Shown: piece after piece, positions 1-5,440 of the stretch
Layout: every line of letters begins with the position of its first letter
How positions within the stretch are numbered: position 1 is the first letter of the stretch
Assembly (NCBI GenBank): GCA_937898375.1
Contig: CALEJX010000424.1
Coordinates: 1 to 5,605 of the forward strand
DNA length: 5,605 nt
DNA from: an uncultured Ruminococcus sp.
GTDB taxonomy: Bacteria; Bacillota; Clostridia; Oscillospirales; Ruminococcaceae
Direction of reading: 5' to 3'
Translations under genes and position numbers: made by a program
Notes under the pieces: generated by a model
Told to the model about the DNA's origin: nothing
Seen by the model: the letters and a program-made list of their open reading frames with translations, nothing else
Database searches by the model: none

Positions 1-86
1 CTCTGCACCGCTTTTACTGTATCATTATACAAACCTACCTCGCAAAGAGCGAAGCGATTTTGCGGCATTGCAAGCCATAGCGTAAT

Positions 87-266
87 TGTAGGGGCGAACA
101 GCGTTCGCCCGTTCGGAGCGGCGAGGTTTGGCTTTGTCACAAATTTGTGTAGATGTGCCGTAGCGTAAAATGTTACGCCGTATGATGTAAAAAAGTGTGC
201 CAAACATGGTGCAGATAACGCAAATGAGGTTGTTTCTGAAACGGGCGAACACTGTTCGCCCCTACA
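87..266. repeat. MITE-like interspersed repeat, copy 1, with hairpin-forming terminal inverted repeats
   Basis: The ends, 87-111 and 242-266, are inverted repeats matching at 24 of 25 positions. Each end is also a hairpin: GGGCGAAC at 92-99 pairs with GTTCGCCC at 103-110, and the same arms recur at 243-250 and 254-261, with 3-nt loops. The interior adds a perfect palindrome, CACAAATTTGTG (138-149), and a stem GCGTAA/TTACGC (163-168 with 173-178) closing a 4-nt loop. A diverged relative of the core lies at 3762-3926, which shows that this is a dispersed family. No transposase and no convincing target-site duplication are visible. It is therefore either a non-autonomous miniature element or a structured intergenic repeat of the REP/BIME kind; the sequence alone does not decide. 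Confidence 0.75.
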
Positions 267-288
267 TGGTTCGTGAGTTGTTTCGCAA

Positions 289-303
289 ATTGTTGTCAAC
301 AAT
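289..303. promoter_or_regulatory. 15-bp perfect palindrome, possible operator
   Basis: ATTGTTG and CAACAAT flank a single central T. The centre is too short for an RNA hairpin, so if it functions it is more likely a dimeric protein-binding site on DNA. It lies about 70 bp upstream of the -35 box of the cardiolipin synthase promoter. No regulator can be named, and chance occurrence in AT-rich DNA is possible. Confidence 0.25.
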
Positions 304-333
304 AAGATAGCAAAAGTTGTGTCATTGTCACAG

Positions 334-347
334 AATTTCGTGAAATT
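334..347. promoter_or_regulatory. Palindrome just upstream of the cls promoter, possible operator
   Basis: AATTTC and GAAATT are separated by GT, giving a 14-bp dyad that ends 26 bp before the -35 box at 374. That is a plausible position for an activator or repressor site controlling the cardiolipin synthase promoter. The regulator is unknown and the dyad is short, so this is only a candidate. Confidence 0.25.
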
Positions 348-373
348 TAGGTGGATCAACAGCATTTTGCGTA

Positions 374-402
374 TTGCAAAAACTAAAAATAAATGTTATA
401 AT
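374..402 (+). promoter_or_regulatory. Sigma-A promoter for the cls operon
   Basis: TTGCAA (374-379) is followed after a 17-bp spacer by TATAAT (397-402). A TG dinucleotide one base before the -10 hexamer (394-395) makes it an extended -10. The expected transcription start is about 408-409, leaving a leader of roughly 34 nt before the GTG start at 443. The same nonamer, TGTTATAAT, with the same 17-bp spacing occurs in the rpmG promoter of this window. Confidence 0.75.
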
Positions 403-442
403 CAATTATGTATCACTATTTTCAGAAAGGCAGGCGGATAAT

Positions 443-2011
443 GTGGCGGAAAAGATAAGCGAAAAAATACAGAAGAAAAAACCGAAAAAACTTATCAATA
501 TGATATTCTCGCAGAAAACGACTATTATCCTGCTCCTTGCATTGCAGCTTATCTTCATTTTTATCATCTTCCAAAGCTTTGCAGTGCATTATGCCTATTT
601 GCATATAGTTTTTTCTACTGTGGCTATCGTGCTGGCTATCTATATACTTAACAGCAGTGAAAACCCTGCATATAAATTGGCGTGGATAGTACCTCTTGTT
701 ATCGTGCCTATCTTTACTGTGGTGCTTTATATAATACTCAAAAATCAGTTCTCCACACGAAAGGTCAGAAACCTTTATGCTAAGAAAACTGCTAATACCA
801 GACCTTTCCTTAAAACAAATGAGCAGATAATGAGCTATCTTCATGAGAATGAGCCTGAGTTCTATAAACTCGCTAACTATGTGGATAAGTCGGGAGGTTA
901 CCCTGTCTGCGGTAATACTGAGGTCACTTATTTTCCGCTTGGCGAGGATAAGTATAAGGCTATGCTGGAGGAGCTTCAGAAAGCGCAGGAATTTATCTTC
1001 ATGGAGTATTTTATTATCGACGACGGCGAAATGTGGCGTGAGATAGTTAAGATTCTTTTGGAAAAAGCTAAGGCTGGCGTGGAGGTAAGACTTCTCTATG
1101 ACGGCATGGGTTCGCAGTTCACTTTGCCTTTCAGATATAAGAAAAAGCTTACCGACCAAGGGGTAAAATGCCTTGTTTTCAACCCTTTCCGCCCTATGCT
1201 TTCTACTATCCAAAATAACCGTGACCATAGAAAGATACTCGTTATAGACGGCAACGTTGCTTTCAACGGCGGCGTTAATATCGCTGACGAGTATATAAAC
1301 CGCAGAGAGCGTTTTGGTCATTGGAAAGATACCGCCGTTATGCTAAAGGGCGATGGCGTTTGGAACTTCACTATGATGTTTTTGCAAATGTGGGAGGTCA
1401 TCTCGGGGGATAGAACTGAGTATGATATGTACCGCCCGACTGTGAAAAATATTGTGAACAACGGCTATGTTATCCCTTACGGCGACTCCCCTCTTGATGA
1501 TGAAAACGTGGGCGAGCTTGTTTATATGGATATGATAAACAATGCCAAGGACTATATCTATATCTCTACCCCGTATCTTGTGCCTGACAACGAAATGCTC
1601 ACCGCCTTGGGCTATGCGGCGAAAAGCGGCGTTGATGTTAGGATAATCACCCCTGAGATACCTGATAAATGGTATGTGAGCGTTATAACAAAATCTTTCT
1701 ACAGAGATCTTGAAACGCTGGGCGTGAAAGTCTATGAGTATAAAGGCGGCTTCAACCACGCTAAAATGTTCCTGTCGGACGATAAGTCAGCCGTGGTGGG
1801 TACGATAAATCTTGATTACAGAAGCTTGTATCTCCACTTTGAGTGCGCAACTTATATGTACAAAACAAGCTGTATAAAGGATATAAAAGCAGACTTCGAC
1901 GATATGTTTGAAAACCGCTGTCATAGGATAACACATGACGATATAAATAACCGCAGTTTCTGGTCAAGGTTTATGTCGGTCATTCTCAGAACTTTTGCAC
2001 CGCTGCTTTGA
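443..2011 (+). CDS. cls: Cardiolipin synthase (phospholipase D superfamily, membrane-bound)
   Basis: A bacterial-type cardiolipin synthase would condense two phosphatidylglycerols into cardiolipin plus glycerol at the cytoplasmic membrane. The 522-residue product starts with a lysine-rich stretch, then three hydrophobic segments (about 26-47, 50-70 and 79-100), as in the PLDc_N anchor. Two catalytic HxKxxxxD motifs follow: HRKILVID at 262-269, then NGGVNIADEY, and HAKMFLSD at 439-446, then GTINLDYRS. Length and layout are normal for the family (about 480-510 residues). The reading frame stays open upstream to a TTG at 374, but that codon lies in the -35 box of a strong promoter. The GTG at 443, five bases after AGGCGG (432-437), is therefore chosen; an ATG at 441 is out of frame and stops at once. 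The gene probably heads an operon with the YitT and HAD genes. Product confidence is high; start confidence is moderate. Confidence 0.93.
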   Translation: MAEKISEKIQKKKPKKLINMIFSQKTTIILLLALQLIFIFIIFQSFAVHYAYLHIVFSTVAIVLAIYILNSSENPAYKLAWIVPLVIVPIFTVVLYIILKNQFSTRKVRNLYAKKTANTRPFLKTNEQIMSYLHENEPEFYKLANYVDKSGGYPVCGNTEVTYFPLGEDKYKAMLEELQKAQEFIFMEYFIIDDGEMWREIVKILLEKAKAGVEVRLLYDGMGSQFTLPFRYKKKLTDQGVKCLVFNPFRPMLSTIQNNRDHRKILVIDGNVAFNGGVNIADEYINRRERFGHWKDTAVMLKGDGVWNFTMMFLQMWEVISGDRTEYDMYRPTVKNIVNNGYVIPYGDSPLDDENVGELVYMDMINNAKDYIYISTPYLVPDNEMLTALGYAAKSGVDVRIITPEIPDKWYVSVITKSFYRDLETLGVKVYEYKGGFNHAKMFLSDDKSAVVGTINLDYRSLYLHFECATYMYKTSCIKDIKADFDDMFENRCHRITHDDINNRSFWSRFMSVILRTFAPLL

Positions 2012-2078
2012 TGTATTTTACGAGGTATCAAGGGGAAAATAAGCCTATCTTTGCTTTTGCATAGCTTGGAGGGCTTTT

Positions 2079-2963
2079 ATGATACTTCTGAATAAATTGT
2101 TTTCGGCAAAAAGATCTGCAAAGGGCAGAGTGGACTATCCGCTCTTGCTTCTTGGTGCGGTGATATATGGCGTGAGTGTGGGGCTTGTTTTAAGCCCTAA
2201 CGAAATTGCACCAGGAGGTGCTTCGGGGCTTGCTGTTATGCTGGCAAGGTTTTTGCCACTGGGTGTAGGCTCGCTTACAATGGCGATAAATCTGCCGCTG
2301 TTGGCGGTTAGCCTTTATGTGTTCGGCTGGCGATTTCTTATGGGAACTGTTGTTGCTATTGCGGTTTCGGGTCTGACGGCGGATATATGTACGCTTTTTG
2401 CACCGCTGACAAACGATATTTTTCTCAGCGCAATAACAGGCGGTATTTTATTGGGTACAGGCTGTGGGATAGTCTTTCGCTCAGGGGGAACAACAGGCGG
2501 AACTGATATCGCTGCAAAGCTCATCAAAAGGAAAAAGCCTTATATGGCGGCAGGTCAGATATTCATGCTTGCAGACGGTATAATATGCGTGCTGAGCGGT
2601 TTCGTTTTCGGCAGCATCGACAACGCACTGTATTCGTTCTTTACGCTGTGGGTGTTCTCAAAAACGCTGGATATGATACTCTACGGCGGCGACAGAGGAA
2701 AGCTTGCGCTGATAATAAGCCCTGCCGCAGATAAGATACTCCATAGGCTTCTTACTGAGGGCAACTTGGGGTGTACGGTCATAAAAGCCCGAACGGGATA
2801 CACGGGAGAGGACAGAGATCTTATACTTTGCGCAGTGAGAAAACGCAGGATAACGGACGTTCGCAGGATAGCGGCGGAAACTGACGAAAAGGCTTTCGTG
2901 CTTGTGGGGGACGTGAGCGAGATAATAGGCGAGGGTTTCAGGCTCTCAGATGACTACTTTTGA
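2079..2963 (+). CDS. YitT family membrane protein with C-terminal DUF2179 domain
   Basis: This 294-residue protein has an N-terminal half of about five to six hydrophobic segments, roughly residues 20-40, 46-60, 66-82, 86-106, 115-133 and 160-202. It carries the glycine-rich GGTTGGTDIAAK signature (137-147 region) typical of YitT/DUF161 proteins. The C-terminal part (about 208-289), with GYTGEDRDL and FVLVGDVSEIIGEGF, matches the soluble DUF2179 domain normally found in this family. Members are widespread in Firmicutes; their function is not firmly established and a transport role is usually suggested. The ATG is preceded five bases upstream by GGAGGG (2068-2073). It follows cls by 67 bp without an obvious promoter or terminator and is 12 bp before the HAD gene, so co-transcription is likely. 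Length is normal for the family. Confidence 0.92.
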   Translation: MILLNKLFSAKRSAKGRVDYPLLLLGAVIYGVSVGLVLSPNEIAPGGASGLAVMLARFLPLGVGSLTMAINLPLLAVSLYVFGWRFLMGTVVAIAVSGLTADICTLFAPLTNDIFLSAITGGILLGTGCGIVFRSGGTTGGTDIAAKLIKRKKPYMAAGQIFMLADGIICVLSGFVFGSIDNALYSFFTLWVFSKTLDMILYGGDRGKLALIISPAADKILHRLLTEGNLGCTVIKARTGYTGEDRDLILCAVRKRRITDVRRIAAETDEKAFVLVGDVSEIIGEGFRLSDDYF

Positions 2964-2975
2964 AAGGACATTACA

Positions 2976-3623
2976 ATGGACATAAAAGATTTCAAGGGAC
3001 ACATTTTCGACTTGGACGGCACGCTGACAAAATCAAATCACGTTTGGTCAAAAATAGACGAGGAATTTCTTGGCAAGCGTGGGATTGAAGTGCCTGAGGA
3101 CTATTTCAAGCAGGTGTCTGCAATGAATTTTGAGCAGGCGGCTGTTTATACAAACGATAGATTTTCGCTGGGCGAGAATATTCAGGATATAATGAAAGAA
3201 TGGTTCGATATGGCGGTGTATGAGTATACGAACGTTATCGAGCTTTGCGGAAACGCTGGGGAGTATGTGCGAAAGCTTAAAGAGCAGGGCAGGGAAATTG
3301 CGCTTGCGACAGCTTCAACAGAGGAGCTTTATAGACCTGTGCTGAAAAGAAACGGCATATTGGATTGCTTTGATTGTTTCGTGTCTACAGAGCAGGTGAA
3401 GAGGGGCAAAGGCTTCCCTGACGTTTATGAACTGGCGGCGGAGAAAATGGGGCTTGAAGCACGAAATTGCGTGGTTTATGAAGATATCGTCGAGGGCGTA
3501 AAAGGAGCGAAAGCAGGGGGATTTTATGCCGTGGCTTGTCTGAATGACCATTATACGCTTGATTGGGACGAGATGAGAGAGAGCGCTGATGAGACCGTGG
3601 AGAATGGGAAGTTTCCAGTTTAA
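2976..3623 (+). CDS. HAD-superfamily phosphatase, beta-phosphoglucomutase-like
   Basis: This 215-residue protein shows all four HAD motifs. Motif I is FDLDGTL, with nucleophile D12 and acid/base D14. Motif II is LATAS around T112, motif III is K145 in GKGFPDVY, and motif IV is the acidic pair E169-D170 in VVYEDIVEGVKGAKAGG. Residues about 17-90 form a helical cap between motifs I and II, which places it in subfamily I with beta-phosphoglucomutase and small phosphatases. The spacing suggests a phosphomonoesterase of a small cytoplasmic metabolite; the substrate cannot be read from the sequence. The lysine is followed by GFP rather than the usual PxP, a tolerated variant. GAAAGGA (2962-2968) overlaps the upstream stop and lies seven bases from the ATG, so translation is probably coupled to the YitT gene. 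A repeat element begins 31 bp after the stop. Confidence 0.92.
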   Translation: MDIKDFKGHIFDLDGTLTKSNHVWSKIDEEFLGKRGIEVPEDYFKQVSAMNFEQAAVYTNDRFSLGENIQDIMKEWFDMAVYEYTNVIELCGNAGEYVRKLKEQGREIALATASTEELYRPVLKRNGILDCFDCFVSTEQVKRGKGFPDVYELAAEKMGLEARNCVVYEDIVEGVKGAKAGGFYAVACLNDHYTLDWDEMRESADETVENGKFPV

Positions 3624-3654
3624 GCGGAGCGAAGCTTAGTGAGGAGCGGAGTTT

Positions 3655-4052
3655 AAGTGAGGAGTGAGTAGTGAGGAATGGCACAGCCAAACCGAGCTAA
3701 ACACCAACACAAAGTAAAAGCACCCACCGAGCGAAGCGAGCGAAAGGTCCAGGGGCACGCCCCCTCGACAGCCCGTTCGGAGTGTGACGAGGTTTTGGAT
3801 TATCACAAGGTTGTGTAGGCGTGCCGTGGTGGAAAATGTTACGCCGTATAGTGTTTGAAACAATGTGGCGAACGTTGTGCGGATAACGCAGGAGCGGTCG
3901 GGTAAACGGGTGCGGGACGTCGAGGGCGCCATCCCCCACATTTTGGTGCGGCGTCTATAAAATGTAATAATCAGCAGGATTGCAGGTCGCCCCTACAGAA
4001 AAATCATCGCCGACAGGCGATACCATAATTCCTCACTCCTAATTCCTCACTT
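3655..4052. repeat. Composite 398-bp repeat element with AGTGAGGA-type inverted ends
   Basis: The end segments 3655-3679 and 4028-4052 are inverted repeats matching at 22 of 25 positions. They are built from an 8-mer, AGTGAGGA, present at 3656-3663 and 3670-3677 on the left and as its complement at 4030-4037 and 4044-4051 on the right. A further AGTGAGGA copy sits outside the arm at 3638-3645. Inside are a diverged copy of the 87-266 repeat, a fragment GCCCCTACA (3989-3997) identical to the outer end of copy 1, and a hairpin ATCGCC/GGCGAT (4006-4011 with 4016-4021). No coding gene is supported in 3624-4094. The element may be nested insertions or one composite intergenic repeat; no transposase is visible. 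Confidence 0.65.
3762..3926. repeat. Diverged copy 2 of the repeat at 87-266, nested in the composite element
   Basis: The core aligns collinearly with copy 1 from GCCCGTTCGG (107 in copy 1, 3771 here) to AAACGGG near 245 and 3910, over 139 and 140 bp. The longest identical block is 17 bp, 167-183 against 3833-3849. The ends differ from copy 1 but are again inverted repeats: 3762-3775 against 3913-3926, 12 of 14 positions. The internal palindrome is kept with an altered centre, CACAA-GG-TTGTG at 3804-3815. The hairpin corresponding to 163-178 has decayed. GC content is visibly higher than in copy 1. The 11-mer GAGCGAAGCGA also precedes both copies (47-57 and 3729-3739). Confidence 0.7.
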
Positions 4053-4094
4053 TATTTAAACGAAGAAAAGTTTACAAAAAATTAATAAAATCCT

Positions 4095-4134
4095 TTGACA
4101 AATGATTGACAAAGAAGAACACAGATGTTATAAT
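4095..4134 (+). promoter_or_regulatory. Near-consensus sigma-A promoter for rpmG-secE-nusG
   Basis: TTGACA (4106-4111) lies 17 bp before TATAAT (4129-4134), with the extended -10 TG at 4126-4127. A second, identical TTGACAAA begins 11 bp further upstream (4095-4102), almost exactly one helical turn away. Only the downstream -35 has correct spacing. The predicted transcription start is about 4141. Such a strong promoter fits high growth-rate-linked expression of ribosomal and translation-related genes. Confidence 0.88.
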
Positions 4135-4140
4135 TGTAGT

Positions 4141-4300
4141 ACCTCTTTATGAGGTCTATTTTTTTGCGCTCTTTTTTTTGGAGCGTGAAAAAGCATAAGT
4201 TACCTCAGAGCTGTTTGACAGCTTGCGTGAAAACGTATGAGGGAGGCAGACGTACCCTGAATGTTCTTGCGGGGTATAAATTTCGTCAGGAGGTGCCGAA
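4141..4300 (+). promoter_or_regulatory. Structured 5' leader of the rpmG transcript
   Basis: About 160 nt separate the predicted transcription start from the rpmG ATG, without a gene. Stems visible in order are ACCTC/GAGGT (4141-4145 with 4151-4155) followed by a T-rich run; CGCTC/GAGCG (4167-4171 with 4181-4185) around eight Ts; AGCTG/CAGCT (4209-4213 with 4219-4223); and TACCC/GGGTA (4253-4257 with 4272-4276). The first hairpin would sit at the extreme 5' end and could protect the mRNA or act as a weak terminator. A second ACCTC (4202-4206) could compete for GAGGT, an attenuator-like option. No named riboswitch or leader family is recognised. Confidence 0.45.
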
Positions 4301-4450
4301 ATGAGAGTAAAAATTACACTTGCTTGTACTGAGTGTAAGCAGAGAAACTACAACACTAAGAAGAACAAGAAGAATGACCCTGACAGACTTGAAATGAACA
4401 AGTATTGCAAGTTCTGTAAGAAACACACTCTTCACAAAGAGACTAAGTAA
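4301..4450 (+). CDS. rpmG: 50S ribosomal protein L33, zinc-ribbon (C+) form
   Basis: This 49-residue small basic protein of the large ribosomal subunit reads MRVKITLACTECKQRNY at its start, ends HTLHKETK, and has the normal L33 length. Two CxxC pairs, C9/C12 and C36/C39, form the zinc-binding knuckles that define the C+ paralogue; many bacteria also carry a zinc-free version used under zinc limitation. AGGAGGTG (4288-4295) stands five bases before the ATG. rpmG immediately upstream of secE-nusG is the standard arrangement in Firmicutes. secE starts 21 bp after the stop, so the genes are co-transcribed from the promoter at 4095-4134. It is easily missed because of its length, but the assignment is clear. 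Confidence 0.96.
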   Translation: MRVKITLACTECKQRNYNTKKNKKNDPDRLEMNKYCKFCKKHTLHKETK

Positions 4451-4471
4451 TATTGAAAGGAGCTATTTCTA

Positions 4472-4726
4472 ATGGCTAAAAAAACAGATGTTACTAAGTC
4501 TTCAAAAAAGGATACCGGCAAGGATCAGAAGAAAAAGGGCGGAATAAGAAAGTATTTCAGAGAGCTTAAGGCTGAAATGAAAAAGGTCGTTTGGCCTACA
4601 AGACAGCAGGTAGTCAAGAATACAGGAGTTGTACTCACTGTAATGGTGGTTATGGCTCTGTTCCTTTTCGGCGTTGATTCAGGTCTGGGTGCAGCTATAA
4701 AGGCTATCCTTAAGATCGGCGGCTAA
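4472..4726 (+). CDS. secE: Preprotein translocase subunit SecE
   Basis: SecE is the essential small subunit that clamps SecY in the SecYEG protein-conducting channel of the cytoplasmic membrane. This 84-residue protein has a lysine-rich hydrophilic head (1-27). The family signature follows: the amphipathic helix YFRELKAEMKKVVWPTRQQV (28-47), containing the conserved KKVVWPTR. A single membrane-spanning helix runs at about 50-67, with a short glycine-rich tail. This is the single-span form usual in Gram-positives, unlike the three-span E. coli protein. AAAGGAG (4456-4462) precedes the ATG by nine bases. It lies between rpmG and nusG in the conserved order. Confidence 0.97.
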   Translation: MAKKTDVTKSSKKDTGKDQKKKGGIRKYFRELKAEMKKVVWPTRQQVVKNTGVVLTVMVVMALFLFGVDSGLGAAIKAILKIGG

Positions 4727-4742
4727 GCCGTCACAACGGTTT
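4725..4742 (+). other. Short hairpin in the secE-nusG spacer
   Basis: AAGCCGT (4725-4731) pairs with ACGGTTT (4736-4742), including one G-U pair, around a CACA loop; it begins inside the secE stop codon. The T-run is part of the stem, so this is a poor terminator. It may be an RNA-processing or stability site. A closely similar sequence recurs in the nusG-rplK spacer at 5348-5365. Confidence 0.35.
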
Positions 4743-4770
4743 TGACAACATCAATATGGAGGTATGAAAC

Positions 4771-5301
4771 ATGTCAGAAGAAGCTAAGTGGTATGTTGTT
4801 CACACTTATTCAGGTTATGAGAATAAGGTAAAAAGCAATATTGAAAAGGTTGTTGAAAACCGAAACCTTCAGGACCTTATCCCTGAGGTAATGATCCCTA
4901 TGGAGGAAGTTACCGAGGTGAAGGGCAATAAGATCGACAAGGGCGACAGAAAGCTTTTTCCAAGCTATGTGCTTGTAAAAATGGTGCTTACAGACGATTC
5001 ATGGTATATCGTTAGAAATACCAGAGGCGTTACGGGCTTCGTTGGTCCTGCGTCAAAGCCTGTTCCGCTGACCGATAAAGAGGTCGCTGCACTGGGCGTT
5101 GACACACAGAGAAGCGCTAACGTTCAGGTCGGCTTCAAGGAAGGCGACAACGTCGTTGTAACAGCAGGTTCATTCGAGGGCTTCACAGGCGTTGTGGAGA
5201 AATTCGACATGGAAGCACAGACAGCTGATGTCAGAGTATCTATGCTGGGCAGAGAAACAACTGTTACTATGCCGCTGACACAGATAAAGTCTGAGGAATA
5301 A
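4771..5301 (+). CDS. nusG: Transcription termination/antitermination protein NusG
   Basis: NusG is the universally conserved elongation factor that binds RNA polymerase through its N-terminal domain and affects pausing, Rho-dependent termination and coupling to ribosomes. The 176 residues show the NGN domain (about 5-105), with KWYVVHTYSGYENKV at the start and KLFPSYVLVKM then VRNTRGVTGFVG in its second half. A linker leads to a C-terminal KOW domain (about 122-174), with VGFKEGDNVVVTAGSFEGFTG. Length is typical (about 175-180) and no insertion is present. GGAGGT (4758-4763) is seven bases before the ATG; an ATG at 4764 is out of frame. It follows secE by 44 bp and precedes rplK, the classic order. 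Confidence 0.98.
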   Translation: MSEEAKWYVVHTYSGYENKVKSNIEKVVENRNLQDLIPEVMIPMEEVTEVKGNKIDKGDRKLFPSYVLVKMVLTDDSWYIVRNTRGVTGFVGPASKPVPLTDKEVAALGVDTQRSANVQVGFKEGDNVVVTAGSFEGFTGVVEKFDMEAQTADVRVSMLGRETTVTMPLTQIKSEE

Positions 5302-5440
5302 GGAAAAAGGCGGTAAAACTCCGCAAACATTCGTGAAAATGGAAGCAAAGCCGTCAATGACGGTTCGGATATACGGCTTCCGGAAACGTGGGAGAGCGTT
5401 AGGCGCTCGCCTTACCACTTAATTATGGAGGTGCGAACAA
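5302..5440 (+). promoter_or_regulatory. Structured spacer/leader upstream of rplK, candidate ribosomal-protein autoregulatory element
   Basis: The 139-nt nusG-rplK spacer carries ordered inverted repeats. A small stem, GCGG/CCGC, uses 5310-5313 and 5321-5324. A larger element has an outer stem GGAAGC/GCTTCC (5341-5346 with 5376-5381). It encloses the hairpin CCGTC-AAT-GACGG (5351-5363), with a 2-nt left and about 10-nt right internal loop. A further domain combines GTGG/CCAC (5388-5391 with 5415-5418) and GAGCG/CGCTC (5394-5398 with 5404-5408). Ribosomal protein L1 is known in E. coli to repress the L11-L1 operon by binding its leader at a helix with an asymmetric loop; this spacer could serve that role. 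That assignment is inferred from position and shape only. No promoter is evident here. Confidence 0.5.

Noticed and set aside
41..64. CGCAAA/TTTGCG inverted repeat near the window start, considered as terminator of an upstream gene
   Set aside because: The loop is 12 nt, no T-run follows on the + strand, and no gene end is visible in the first 40 bases.
25..252. A 75-codon - strand open frame in repeat copy 1, with a similar peptide stretch (IRRNI, then GT-TQ-CD--KPR) in copy 2 on the - strand at 3697-3939
   Set aside because: The similarity follows from the repeat DNA itself. The frame runs through the hairpin ends, the two peptides diverge outside the conserved block, and no start signal is convincing. 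It is recorded because the shared frame could be tested for purifying selection across more copies.
1..373. CRISPR array or tRNA in the upstream non-coding region
   Set aside because: There are no regularly spaced direct repeats with unique spacers and no cloverleaf. The visible structure is explained by the inverted-end repeat.
422..1321. A 299-codon open frame on the - strand
   Set aside because: It is fully antisense to cls, whose HKD motifs and membrane segments prove the + strand frame. Its product has no recognisable domain and no convincing ribosome binding site.
1343..1967. Two further - strand open frames antisense to the 3' half of cls
   Set aside because: They are shadows of the genuine coding frame with no family resemblance.
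3621..3638. Inverted repeat TAAGC/GCTTA right after the HAD stop, considered as terminator
   Set aside because: The stem is only five pairs with an 8-nt loop and no T-run follows, so it does not meet the pattern of an intrinsic terminator.
3385..3941. Two overlapping - strand open frames (3385-3690 and 3636-3941) spanning the HAD 3' end and the repeat
   Set aside because: They cross the HAD gene in antisense and the repeat arms; composition is low-complexity and no family is recognisable.
5124..5418. Two - strand open frames over the 3' end of nusG and the rplK spacer
   Set aside because: They are antisense to a certain nusG gene and have no recognisable product.
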